From assembly GCF_029350945.1 (NCBI RefSeq), contig NZ_JARKMS010000003.1, forward strand, positions 186,001-250,000: a stretch of 64,000 nt of DNA. Reading direction: 5' to 3'. This document shows positions 8,217 to 16,867 of the stretch, in pieces. A program made the position numbers and the translations under genes. The notes below the pieces were generated by a model, which worked only from the letters and a program-made list of their open reading frames with translations, did no database searches and had not been told where the DNA came from. This DNA is from Maribacter huludaoensis (GTDB lineage Bacteria; Bacteroidota; Bacteroidia; Flavobacteriales; Flavobacteriaceae). Every line of letters starts with the position of its first letter. Position 1 is the stretch's first letter.

Positions 8217-9044
8217 ATGAGGAGAGTTTTTTCAATACTATTGATTGCCATTGCTTTACAATCATGTAGCGAGTACCAAAAAGTACTAAAGAACGATGAT
8301 GTAAAAGCCAAATATGACATGGCCGAAACTTTCTATGAAGAAGGGGATTATAGAAGGGCGAATAGATTGCTTGAGCAAATAGCGCCCAAGTATGTAGGTA
8401 AACCCCAAGGCGAACGTGTAATGTTCTTTTTGTCCAACAGCTATTTTCAGCGTGGAGATTACAATATGGCAGGCTACCAGTTTGAGCGTTTTGTAAAATC
8501 ATACCCTAAAAGTGATAAAGCGGTTGAGGCAACATTCTTAGGAGCTAAAAGCTTTTATAAACTATCGCCGGAATATTCCTTGGACCAAACCGATACCGAC
8601 AAGGCTCTATTAAAATTGCAGAATTTTATTAATACATATTCTGAATCTGAATTTTATGCCGAAGCAAATGCCATGGCTCAGGAGCTGACTACAAAAAAAG
8701 AACAGAAGGCATTTGAGATTTTAAAGCAGTATAATAAATTGGGTGAATTCAATTATGACATGCTGAAGTCTGCGGTAGCGGCTAGTGATAATTTTGTGTC
8801 AGATAATCCTGGCTCACCTTTTAGGGAAGAGGCAATGTTTGTAAAGGTTGAAGCGTTGACCCATATGGCGGTTAATAGTTTTGAGCAATTAAAGAAAGAA
8901 CGTTTAAAGAATGCCAAAGCGGCTCATGCTGCCTTAATGAAGCAGTTTCCTGAATCTAAGTTTGATAAAGAGGCTACGGATTTAATTGAAAAGATTGATA
9001 AAGAATTACAACGTATGCAAGCGCAGACCGTTGAATCAAAATAA
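8217..9044 (+). CDS. bamD: outer membrane assembly lipoprotein BamD
   Basis: BamD (YfiO) is the essential lipoprotein partner of BamA in inserting beta-barrel proteins into the outer membrane. From the ATG at 8217 the product has 275 residues, a lipoprotein signal MRRVFSILLIAIALQSC with Cys17 as lipidated residue, and TPR-like helix pairs (YDMAETFYEEGDYRRANRLL, then FQRGDYNMAGYQFERFV). The size and the SYPKSDKAVEA region fit the family. An ATG at 8205 would add four residues but coincides with the expected transcript start. It heads a plus-strand run with rpoZ, coaBC, porD and recN. Confidence 0.92.
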   Translation: MRRVFSILLIAIALQSCSEYQKVLKNDDVKAKYDMAETFYEEGDYRRANRLLEQIAPKYVGKPQGERVMFFLSNSYFQRGDYNMAGYQFERFVKSYPKSDKAVEATFLGAKSFYKLSPEYSLDQTDTDKALLKLQNFINTYSESEFYAEANAMAQELTTKKEQKAFEILKQYNKLGEFNYDMLKSAVAASDNFVSDNPGSPFREEAMFVKVEALTHMAVNSFEQLKKERLKNAKAAHAALMKQFPESKFDKEATDLIEKIDKELQRMQAQTVESK

Positions 9045-9055
9045 ATAATTTAATT

Positions 9056-9388
9056 ATGAATATGAACGATTTAAAAAACTCTAAAGCATCGGTATCAACG
9101 ATAACCATTAACCGTAACGAGTTTGATCAGCCAACAGAAAATATCTATGAGGCTATTTCAATTGCTGCAAAGCGTGCTGTTCAGATCAACTCTGAAATTA
9201 AAAAAGAGCTTTTAGAGAAATTAGAAGAGTTTGCTACCTATAGTGATAGTTTAGAGGAAGTTTTTGAAAACAAAGAGCAAATTGAAGTTTCTAAGTTTTA
9301 TGAAAAATTACCTAAGCCACACGCAATGGCGGTAGAAGAGTGGTTGATGGATAAAATCTACCATAGAAACACGGAAAAAGACGCTTAA
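9056..9388 (+). CDS. rpoZ: RNA polymerase omega subunit (Bacteroidota type)
   Basis: A 110-residue protein matching the Bacteroidota form of omega, which stabilises beta' in RNA polymerase. It contains the core helix NIYEAISIAAKRAVQIN (about 29-45), which corresponds to the conserved RFELVLVAAKRARQL helix of other omegas. The tail (about 50-110) is an acidic helical extension. Its place between bamD and coaBC (rpoZ-coaBC linkage is widespread in bacteria) supports the call. A second ATG at 9062 is an equally possible start. Confidence 0.88.
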   Translation: MNMNDLKNSKASVSTITINRNEFDQPTENIYEAISIAAKRAVQINSEIKKELLEKLEEFATYSDSLEEVFENKEQIEVSKFYEKLPKPHAMAVEEWLMDKIYHRNTEKDA

Positions 9389-9393
9389 GAAAT

Positions 9394-10599
9394 ATGTTGA
9401 ACGGCAAAAATGTTCTTTTAGGAATCACCGGAGGCATTGCTGCTTATAAAACAACATTCTTAGTTCGTTTATTTATAAAAGCTGGCGCTAACGTTAAGGT
9501 TATACTTACCGATAGCGCCAGCTCTTTTGTTTCGCCACTTACGCTGGCTACTTTGGCCAAAAATCCTGTTGTTCTTGATTTTGTAAAAAAAGAGGAAAAT
9601 ACGGTAGATTGGAATCATCATGTAGAAATGGGGCTTTGGGCAGACCTAATGTTAATTGCACCGGCCACGGCAAATACCATGTCAAAAATGGCAACAGGTA
9701 ATTGTGATAATATATTGATGGCTACTTATTTATCGGCTAAATGTCCTGTTTTCGTTGCTCCGGCAATGGACTTGGATATGTATAAACATCCAAGTACAAA
9801 AAAATCCTTAGATGAATTAACTTCATTTGGTAATGTCATTATACCGGCAACAAGTGGAGAACTGGCAAGTGGCTTACATGGTGAAGGCAGGATGGCAGAG
9901 CCAGAAGATATTGTAAACTTTATTAAAAATCAGCTGTCAAAAGGTTTGCCATTGTCCGGTAAAAAAGTGTTGATTACTGCGGGGCCAACGTATGAGGCTA
10001 TTGATCCAGTGCGTTTTATAGGTAATCACTCATCAGGTTTAATGGGGTTTGAACTTGCTAAAACAGCTGCAGGTCTTGGTGCTGAAGTGTATTTGGTAAG
10101 CGGACCTACAAACCTTTCCGTTACCCATGATCTTATTCATGTGGTCAACGTAGTTTCTGCAGATGATATGTATCATATTGCCCAAATGTATTATGATGCA
10201 TCGGATATTGTAATTTGTGCCGCTGCGGTGGCAGATTATAGGCCAAAGACCATTGCTGAACAAAAAATTAAAAAATCCGAAGAAAATTTTACCATTGAGT
10301 TGGTAAAGAATAAAGATATATTGAAAACCTTCGGTGATCATAAAAAACACCAATTTTTAGTTGGTTTTGCCCTAGAGACCGAAAACGAAATTGAAAACGC
10401 AAAAGGTAAACTAAAGCGTAAAAACCTAGATGCCATCGTGTTGAATTCAATGCGGGACAAAGGCGCCGGTTTTGGCGGTGTTACCAATAAAATTTCATTT
10501 ATAGATACCAATTCTAACATTACTACGTTTGAACTAAAGACCAAGGCAGAAGTTGCCGTGGATATCTTCAATGAAATTATTAAAAGACGATATGCGTAA
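9394..10599 (+). CDS. coaBC: bifunctional CoaBC (phosphopantothenoylcysteine synthetase/decarboxylase)
   Basis: Catalyses two steps of coenzyme A synthesis: ligation of 4'-phosphopantothenate to cysteine (CoaB, C-terminal half) and decarboxylation to 4'-phosphopantetheine with FMN (CoaC, N-terminal half). CoaC spans about 1-180: GITGGIAAYK, catalytic His76 in HVEMGLWAD, and APATANTMSKMA. CoaB starts near 188 (KVLITAGPTYEAIDPVR) and has KNKDIL near 307. Unlike E. coli, the PxMN motif reads PAMD (Asp126 for Asn) and the ACG motif reads ASG (Ser159 for Cys). The gene follows rpoZ by 5 nt and overlaps the next gene. Confidence 0.95.
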   Translation: MLNGKNVLLGITGGIAAYKTTFLVRLFIKAGANVKVILTDSASSFVSPLTLATLAKNPVVLDFVKKEENTVDWNHHVEMGLWADLMLIAPATANTMSKMATGNCDNILMATYLSAKCPVFVAPAMDLDMYKHPSTKKSLDELTSFGNVIIPATSGELASGLHGEGRMAEPEDIVNFIKNQLSKGLPLSGKKVLITAGPTYEAIDPVRFIGNHSSGLMGFELAKTAAGLGAEVYLVSGPTNLSVTHDLIHVVNVVSADDMYHIAQMYYDASDIVICAAAVADYRPKTIAEQKIKKSEENFTIELVKNKDILKTFGDHKKHQFLVGFALETENEIENAKGKLKRKNLDAIVLNSMRDKGAGFGGVTNKISFIDTNSNITTFELKTKAEVAVDIFNEIIKRRYA

Positions 10600-11485
10600 G
10601 GCTGTATTTTTATTTCTTTTCAACCTTTTTTGTTTTGTATCGATAGCACAAGAATTAAACTGTGCCGTTACCGTCAATTCAGATCAATTAACTCAAGGTG
10701 ATCTTCAGGTTTTCAAAACGTTGGAGCGTTCGTTAAATGATTATGTAAATAAAACCAAATGGACCAATAGGGTCTACAAGGAAAATGAAAGGGTAAATGC
10801 CCAAATGTTCATTACCATAACCTCTTATGAGTCTAATAGTTTTAGTGGTAATATTCAAATACAATCTTCAAGACCGGTATATAATACCTCTTATTCTACG
10901 CCTATATTTAACTACAAGGACAATGCTTTTAATTTTAGGTACATAGAATTTCAACCAATGATTTTCAACGAGAACCAGTTTGAATCTAATTTGGTGAGCG
11001 TAATGGCTTATTATGTCTATGTCATATTAGGCTTGGATGCAGATACGTTTTCTTTGGAAGGTGGTACGGAATTTTACAGAAAAGCGCAGAATATTGTAAC
11101 GCAGGCGCAAGGTAGCAATTCTGCCGGTTGGAGCCAGTCTGCCGATTCTAACCGGAGTAGATTTGAATTAATAGATAATCTTTTATCGAATACCTACAGG
11201 GAGTATCGTATTGCCATGTATAACTATCATAGAAAAGGACTTGATATACTACCAGATAATAATAGCACAGGTAAACAAGTAATTGCGGGTACTATGAATC
11301 TTTTTCAAACGATGATCAATAGACGGCCAAATGCCTTTTTAATTTCCACGTTCTTTGATGCAAAATCAGAGGAGATTAAGAATATTTTTTCTGATGGACC
11401 CAAGGTTGATATTGTAAAGCTAAAAGAAACATTGAATAAAATAGCGCCTTTATACGCTTCAACTTGGAACGATATTAAATATTGA
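10592..11485 (+). CDS. porD: DUF4835 protein, probable type IX secretion component PorD
   Basis: A 297-residue exported protein with signal peptide MRKAVFLFLFNLFCFVSIAQ, cleaved before ELNC. The family (DUF4835) is confined to Bacteroidota and is annotated as PorD of the type IX secretion system; I rely on memory for this name, and experimental backing is limited. Typical features are the ELNC start of the mature chain, YIEFQPMIFNENQFESNLVS, and the VILGLDADTF stretch. The ATG at 10592 overlaps the coaBC stop; a longer frame back to 10553 would lack the signal peptide at its N-terminus. Placement between coaBC and recN is usual for flavobacteria. Confidence 0.8.
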   Translation: MRKAVFLFLFNLFCFVSIAQELNCAVTVNSDQLTQGDLQVFKTLERSLNDYVNKTKWTNRVYKENERVNAQMFITITSYESNSFSGNIQIQSSRPVYNTSYSTPIFNYKDNAFNFRYIEFQPMIFNENQFESNLVSVMAYYVYVILGLDADTFSLEGGTEFYRKAQNIVTQAQGSNSAGWSQSADSNRSRFELIDNLLSNTYREYRIAMYNYHRKGLDILPDNNSTGKQVIAGTMNLFQTMINRRPNAFLISTFFDAKSEEIKNIFSDGPKVDIVKLKETLNKIAPLYASTWNDIKY

Positions 11486-11512
11486 ACCATTTTACAAAAC
11501 AGAATTATAGGT

Positions 11513-11520
11513 TACCTTTG
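11513..11520 (+). promoter_or_regulatory. -7 promoter box before recN
   Basis: TACCTTTG fits the Bacteroidota -7 consensus and ends 20 nt before the GTG start of recN, so recN may be transcribed on its own in addition to any read-through. Confidence 0.5.
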
Positions 11521-11540
11521 TGAATCTAAAATTCTAACGC

Positions 11541-13208
11541 GTGCTTTCAACCCTTTCTATTTCTAATTACGCATTAATTGATCGTCTAGAAGTTGACTTC
11601 AATAAAGGTTTCACTGTTATTACCGGTGAAACAGGAGCCGGTAAATCTATTTTACTAGGTGGTTTGTCATTGGTGCTCGGTAAGCGGGCAGATTTATCTT
11701 CATTACGGGTAAAAGATCAGAAATGTATTATAGAAGGTACGTTTAAAATTGATACGTACGGATTACAGAATTTTTTCGAAGAAAATGATTTGGACTATGA
11801 AGATAGTACGGTTATTAGACGTGAAATTTTGCCAAGCGGAAAGTCAAGGGCCTTTGTGAACGATACGCCCGTTACTTTAGGTGTCTTATCAACTTTGGGT
11901 GAAAATTTAATAGATATACATTCACAGCACCAGACCATGCAACTTACCGAAAACGACTTTCAGTTAAAACTGGTAGATGCATTGGCAAACAATCAAAAAA
12001 GATTATCGGTATACAGAAAAGATTTAAAAGCTTACCGTAAGACGCAAAAAGAACTTGAGAAGCTGATCGAAGTGCAAAGTTCAGCAAATAAAGAGCAAGA
12101 TTACAATACGTTTTTGTTAGAAGAGTTGGAAAAGGCACCTTTAAAAGTTGGTATTATTGAAGAGCTGGAAGAAGAATATGAGCAGTTGAACAATGTTGAG
12201 CTGATTATGGAGCAATTGTCTAAAGGGGATCAATTATTCAATGATGAGCAGATAGGTGTATTGCCCTTGGTGGCCGAAATGCGCCAATCTCTCTCTAAAT
12301 TGGTAGATTTTGGCGGCAGCTATAAGGATTTGTTCGAGCGTGTAAAATCTGTAATGATAGAATTAGATGATATTAGTACGGAATTACAGCAGCTGCAAGA
12401 AGGTGTAGAGGCCAATCCAGATCAATTGGAACAAGTAAGCAATAAATTACAGTTACTATATAACCTATTAAAAAAGCACAATGTCAGTGATATTGCAGAA
12501 TTGATTGTTATAAAGAACGATCTTGCCGATAAAGTCTTTGAAACTGCCAATTTAGATGATAAAATTGCGGCTAAAAAAACTGATATAGAGGACATGGCAT
12601 CTGCATTAGAATCTAAAGCAATTGCGTTAAGGGAAAAGAGAAACTCCGTAATTCCTCAATTAAAGAAAAAATTGGAAACGGATTTGGGGCTGTTGGGTAT
12701 GCCAAGTGCATCGTTTGAAATTAAATTACATGATGCCGAAACATTCACTACAACCGGTAAAGATGAGCTTTCATTTTTATTTACTGCAAATAGAGGTGGT
12801 AGCTATGGAGAATTAAAGAAAGTAGCATCTGGTGGTGAACTATCAAGAATAATGTTAGTGATAAAAGCGATACTTGCCAAGTATGAAAAATTGCCAACGA
12901 TCATGTTCGATGAAATTGATACCGGTGTATCTGGTGAAATCTCTGACCGTATGGCAGATATCATGAAAGATATGAGTGCAGATCTGCAGGTATTCTCTAT
13001 CACGCATCTACCCCAGGTAGCATCAAAAGGTAATAATCATTTTAAAGTTTTTAAAACTGAAGCTAAGGAGCGTACAATGACTAACTTAAAGAAATTGACA
13101 GATGATGAAAGAGTGGTAGAGTTGGCGCATATGCTAAGCGGTAAAGATTTGTCAGATTCTGCCCTGGCACATGCAAAGGAGCTTTTAAGTTCATCCACCG
13201 GTAATTGA
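11541..13208 (+). CDS. recN: DNA repair protein RecN
   Basis: SMC-like ATPase that acts early in double-strand break repair. The 555 residues begin at a GTG (family start LSTLSISNYALID). Walker A is at 29-36 (GETGAGKS), followed by LGKRADLSS. A long coiled-coil region runs from about 150 to 390, and the C-terminal head has the ABC signature ASGGELSRIML and Walker B with D-loop (IMFDEIDTGVSGE, about 455-467), then SITHLPQVASKG. Complete for the family. It is preceded by its own promoter box. Confidence 0.96.
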   Translation: MLSTLSISNYALIDRLEVDFNKGFTVITGETGAGKSILLGGLSLVLGKRADLSSLRVKDQKCIIEGTFKIDTYGLQNFFEENDLDYEDSTVIRREILPSGKSRAFVNDTPVTLGVLSTLGENLIDIHSQHQTMQLTENDFQLKLVDALANNQKRLSVYRKDLKAYRKTQKELEKLIEVQSSANKEQDYNTFLLEELEKAPLKVGIIEELEEEYEQLNNVELIMEQLSKGDQLFNDEQIGVLPLVAEMRQSLSKLVDFGGSYKDLFERVKSVMIELDDISTELQQLQEGVEANPDQLEQVSNKLQLLYNLLKKHNVSDIAELIVIKNDLADKVFETANLDDKIAAKKTDIEDMASALESKAIALREKRNSVIPQLKKKLETDLGLLGMPSASFEIKLHDAETFTTTGKDELSFLFTANRGGSYGELKKVASGGELSRIMLVIKAILAKYEKLPTIMFDEIDTGVSGEISDRMADIMKDMSADLQVFSITHLPQVASKGNNHFKVFKTEAKERTMTNLKKLTDDERVVELAHMLSGKDLSDSALAHAKELLSSSTGN

Positions 13209-13329
13209 TACTATAGACTATAGGGTATTCTATATTTACTCAAATGATGCTGAATTTCTACGCATATATTAGCGCTATTGTTTTAGGGTATTTAAGTGGT
13301 ACATCAATTCGCTATTAACATATTTTAGA

Positions 13330-13337
13330 TATCTTTG
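13330..13337 (+). promoter_or_regulatory. -7 promoter box before fabI
   Basis: TATCTTTG, exact match to the Bacteroidota -7 consensus, 31 nt before the fabI ATG. No clear -33 element. Confidence 0.5.
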
Positions 13338-13368
13338 AATTTTAAATTTAACTATACAATCGACCATC

Positions 13369-14175
13369 ATGGGATATAACTTATTAAAAGGTAAAAGGGG
13401 AATTATATTTGGAGCACTAGATGAAAATTCTATTGCATGGAAAACGGCACAAACGGTACACGCAGAAGGTGGTACGTTTGTTTTAACAAACGCCCCAATT
13501 GCAATGAGAATGGGTCAAATAGACCAATTGGCAAAAGAAACCGGTTCAGAAATTATACCTGCAGACGCAACAAGTGTTGAAGACCTTGATAATTTGGTGG
13601 CAAAAGCAGTTGAAATATTAGGAGGGAAAATCGATTTTGTATTACATTCCATCGGTATGTCTGTAAACGTACGTAAAGGTAGGGCGTATACAGATGAGAA
13701 GTATGATTTTACTCAAAAAGGATGGGATGTTTCGGCATTATCATTTCATAAGGTAATGCAATCATTGTACAAAGCAGATGCAATGAACGAGTGGGGTAGT
13801 ATTGTAGCGCTTACTTACATGGCAGCTCAAAGAACTTTCCCTGATTACAATGACATGGCAGATAATAAAGCATATTTAGAATCTGTAGCCCGTAGTTTTG
13901 GATATTTCTTCGGTAAAGAGAAAAAAGTACGTGTAAATACTATTTCACAATCACCTACGGCTACTACTGCTGGGCAAGGAGTAAAAGGTTTTGACGGGTT
14001 CATTAGTTATGCGGAAAAAATGTCTCCGTTAGGTAATGCATCGGCTCAAGATTGTGCAGATTATACCATAACCTTATTTTCAGATCTTACGAGAAAGGTA
14101 ACAATGCAGAACTTGTTTCATGACGGCGGTTTCTCTAATACAGGGGTTAGCCAAGAAGTTATAGAGAAGTTTTAA
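13369..14175 (+). CDS. fabI: enoyl-[acyl-carrier-protein] reductase (NADH) FabI
   Basis: Carries out the last reduction of each fatty-acid elongation cycle. The 268 residues show the divergent SDR fold of FabI: nucleotide-binding start GIIFGALDENSIAW (FabI-type, not GxxxGxG), catalytic Tyr160 and Lys167 in the Y-x6-K motif (YNDMADNK), additional Tyr150 in ALTYMAAQR, and the substrate loop near ISQSPTATTAGQGV. SPTATTAG differs from the E. coli loop but fits Bacteroidota forms. A promoter box precedes it; the glycosyltransferase gene follows on the same strand. Confidence 0.94.
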   Translation: MGYNLLKGKRGIIFGALDENSIAWKTAQTVHAEGGTFVLTNAPIAMRMGQIDQLAKETGSEIIPADATSVEDLDNLVAKAVEILGGKIDFVLHSIGMSVNVRKGRAYTDEKYDFTQKGWDVSALSFHKVMQSLYKADAMNEWGSIVALTYMAAQRTFPDYNDMADNKAYLESVARSFGYFFGKEKKVRVNTISQSPTATTAGQGVKGFDGFISYAEKMSPLGNASAQDCADYTITLFSDLTRKVTMQNLFHDGGFSNTGVSQEVIEKF

Positions 14176-14230
14176 TCAAGATTTAAATTTTCCAATTTCA
14201 TTGGAGCCTATTCATAAAAGGAGAGTTATA

Positions 14231-15232
14231 ATGAACTTATCGTTTTCTTTTATCATTCCTGTATACAATAGACCCAATGAAATTAAGGAGTTGTTGGATA
14301 GTCTACGTTTACAGACCTATGACAATACTTTTGAGGTGGTCATCGTTGAAGACGGTTCTACTATTTCATCTGAAGAAGTAATAGGTGATTATGTAGACTA
14401 TTTGGCAATTTCATATTATAAAAAGCCTAATTCTGGTCCCGGTGATTCCCGTAATTATGGTATGGCTAGGGCAAAGGGTAATTATTTTATTGTGTTGGAC
14501 TCTGACTGTATTTTGCCCCCACAGTATCTTGTTGAAGCTGAGAAAAGTTTAAGGGATGATTTTGTGCATTGTTATGGTGGGCCGGATGCGGCGCATGAAT
14601 CATTTTCTACCGTGCAAAAAGCCATAAATTATGCAATGACTTCTTTTTTGACCACAGGCGGAATTCGTGGTGGTAAAAAAGCGGTAGATAAATTTCAGCC
14701 CAGAAGTTTTAATATGGGCATTTCTAAAGAAGCTTTTGAGAATGTTGGCGGTTACGGCAACATTCATCCGGGTGAAGATCCAGATCTTACCATACGCATT
14801 TGGAACAAAGGCTATAAAACCAAATTGATTTCAGAGGCATTTGTGTATCATAAAAGACGAATAGACTGGAACAAATTTTATATTCAGGTCAATAAATTTG
14901 GGATGGTACGCCCTATATTAAATAAGTGGCATCCAGAAACTAAGAAAATCACGTATTGGTTTCCTACCGTGTTTTGCTTAGGGTTATTGGGCTCAATTAT
15001 ATTGGCGATAGCAGGGTTTATGGTGCCATTGTATTTTTATTCTTTATACTATCTGTTATTATTCATAGATGCCCTTAGAAAAACCAGTAATTTAAAAGTA
15101 GCCTTCCTGTCTTTAGTGGCAACAGCGATACAATTTTTTGGATATGGATACGGGTTTTTAAAATCAACCTTGTATATTAATTTCTCAAGTAAAAAGCCGG
15201 AGGAAATTTTTCCGAAATTATTTTTTAGTTAA
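14231..15232 (+). CDS. glycosyltransferase family 2
   Basis: A GT-A fold transferase that uses a nucleotide sugar. The 333 residues start with SFIIPVYNRPNEIKELLDSL, carry the acidic pair for DxD (LDSDCILPP, about 89-97), the acceptor-site GGYGN...HPGEDPDL (about 172-185), and two hydrophobic segments near the C-terminus (about 255-305) that anchor it in the inner membrane. The ATG at 14231 follows AAGGAGAG, an unusually good Shine-Dalgarno for this phylum; the frame extends to a TTG at 14201, which is less likely. The product (cell-wall sugar, lipid or polysaccharide) is not predictable. Confidence 0.88.
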   Translation: MNLSFSFIIPVYNRPNEIKELLDSLRLQTYDNTFEVVIVEDGSTISSEEVIGDYVDYLAISYYKKPNSGPGDSRNYGMARAKGNYFIVLDSDCILPPQYLVEAEKSLRDDFVHCYGGPDAAHESFSTVQKAINYAMTSFLTTGGIRGGKKAVDKFQPRSFNMGISKEAFENVGGYGNIHPGEDPDLTIRIWNKGYKTKLISEAFVYHKRRIDWNKFYIQVNKFGMVRPILNKWHPETKKITYWFPTVFCLGLLGSIILAIAGFMVPLYFYSLYYLLLFIDALRKTSNLKVAFLSLVATAIQFFGYGYGFLKSTLYINFSSKKPEEIFPKLFFS

Positions 15233-15237
15233 AAGTG

Positions 15238-16203
15238 ATGGAACGATTAGTAGAGTGGATAAAGACAGGACTTAAAAAGAGAAAGGTAAAAGTTTTTCTG
15301 GTATTCTTGTTGTGTGCCTCTCTAGCATGGTTAATCAACAAATTATCACTGACCTACACTAACAATACTACTTTTAAAGTTGAGTATATTAATGTTCCCA
15401 AAGAATTTTTATTGGCCAACACTCCTAAAGAAGAGATTGAGGTACGGCTACAAGCAGCGGGCTTTCAGTTTTTAGGCTATGAACTTAAACCTAAGCATGT
15501 ACAATTAGATGTTAGCAAAGTAATGCACAAAGACGAGGCATATTATTTATCTGCAGATCAAATAAGAATACAATTAGAATCCCAGCTTAATAATTATAGT
15601 ACCTTAACTGATTTTGATAGCGATGCTATATATTTTGATTTTACATCTTTAGAAACAAAAAAAGTGCCGGTAAAAGCTTTGGTAGATTTAACCTTTGCAT
15701 CTAATCATATTCTTGAAGGCGAGATTAAAGTTGAGCCAGATTCAATACAAATTTCAGGACCTAAAAGCCAAATAGATACCATTAATCAAATCAAGACCAC
15801 ATTGTTTAAATCTGATTATATAAATAGCTCATTCTCAAATGAAATAAATCTACAGCTGCCAACACAATTAAAAGGAACAACTTTTTCAAGTAATAGTGTT
15901 ACTATATCTGGTAAGGTGGTCAAGTTTTCGGAACAAGTTATTCAGGTTCCGGTTCATGTTATTAACCTGCCGGAAAATATTAAGGTTCGTACATTTCCTG
16001 AAATTGTTGAAGTACGTTGTCAGGGTACATTAGAGCATTTGAAAGAATTAGAGGTAGAAGATTTTTCGGTAGAGGCAGATTATTTAAAAGTTTCAAAAGA
16101 AACAGGAAATAGATTGTCTGTAACACTAAAAAAGTATCCAAGAGTATTACATAATGCCATAATGAATACGAATGAGGTTGAATTTATACTTCGAAGAGAA
16201 TGA
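15238..16203 (+). CDS. YbbR-like domain protein
   Basis: A 321-residue membrane-anchored protein: a basic N-terminus, one membrane segment at about 20-38 (KVFLVFLLCASLAWLIN), then a periplasmic part built of YbbR-type repeats (for example VKALVDLTFASNHILEGEI and IQISGPKSQID). In Firmicutes YbbR (CdaR) regulates the cyclic-di-AMP cyclase; here no cyclase gene is adjacent, and the neighbour is coaE, a pairing I associate with flavobacteria. ATG at 15238 is preferred over a GTG one codon earlier. Its stop overlaps the coaE start by 4 nt. Confidence 0.85.
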   Translation: MERLVEWIKTGLKKRKVKVFLVFLLCASLAWLINKLSLTYTNNTTFKVEYINVPKEFLLANTPKEEIEVRLQAAGFQFLGYELKPKHVQLDVSKVMHKDEAYYLSADQIRIQLESQLNNYSTLTDFDSDAIYFDFTSLETKKVPVKALVDLTFASNHILEGEIKVEPDSIQISGPKSQIDTINQIKTTLFKSDYINSSFSNEINLQLPTQLKGTTFSSNSVTISGKVVKFSEQVIQVPVHVINLPENIKVRTFPEIVEVRCQGTLEHLKELEVEDFSVEADYLKVSKETGNRLSVTLKKYPRVLHNAIMNTNEVEFILRRE

Positions 16204-16784
16204 TAACAATTGGTTTAACAGGAGGTATAGGTAGCGGAAAATCTACTGTTGCATCAATGTTCAAAGATCTAGGTGTGCCGGTCTATGATTCTGATCAAAG
16301 GGCAAAGCATTTAATGAATTCTTCTAAAGCAATTCATGACCAGTTGGTTGAATTATTAGGAGAGGAGGCGTTTCTTGATGGTAAATTAAATAGACCGTTT
16401 ATAGCTAGTAAAGTTTTTAATGACAAGAACTTGTTGGCAAAACTTAATGACATAGTTCATCCGGTAGTTAGGGAAGATTTTGTAGCATGGGCCAAAAATC
16501 AAAATGCAAGATATGTAATTCAAGAAACGGCATTACTGTTCGAAAATAAATCTCAAGCATTGTATGATGAAGTTATTTTGGTTACTGCACCAAAAGAAGT
16601 AAGAATTGGTCGTGTATTGGCTAGGGATAATACAACAAGAGCGCAAGTTGAAGCACGTATGGACAATCAACTTGAAGACAAAATTAAATTAGAGTTGGCC
16701 AATTTTGTTATAGAAAATATTGATTTGGAAATTACTAAGGAAAAAGTGCTTCAAGTCCACGCATCTATCCTTACTGAACACTAG
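16200..16784 (+). CDS. coaE: dephospho-CoA kinase CoaE
   Basis: Phosphorylates the ribose 3'-OH of dephospho-CoA, the last step of coenzyme A synthesis. At 194 residues it is of normal length. Walker A is at 6-15 (TGGIGSGKST), the CoA-binding lid carries DSDQRAKHLM, and VIQETALLFENK with RDNTTRAQVEARM are family landmarks. The ATG overlaps the stop of the YbbR gene (ATGA), implying translational coupling. With coaBC and panB it is the third CoA-pathway gene in the window. Confidence 0.95.
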   Translation: MITIGLTGGIGSGKSTVASMFKDLGVPVYDSDQRAKHLMNSSKAIHDQLVELLGEEAFLDGKLNRPFIASKVFNDKNLLAKLNDIVHPVVREDFVAWAKNQNARYVIQETALLFENKSQALYDEVILVTAPKEVRIGRVLARDNTTRAQVEARMDNQLEDKIKLELANFVIENIDLEITKEKVLQVHASILTEH

Positions 16785-16867
16785 TTATTTAGCAATTTTA
16801 ACATTTTTGTTAAGGTTAGGTTAAACGTACTTACCTCTAACTGTTAAATCTTTAATTTTAACACCCA

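Noticed and set aside
13244..13318. 24-codon hydrophobic peptide frame between recN and fabI (starts ATGATG, ends TAA)
   Set aside because: It could encode a tiny membrane peptide, but the length is too small to separate from chance, and the region also contains the fabI promoter.
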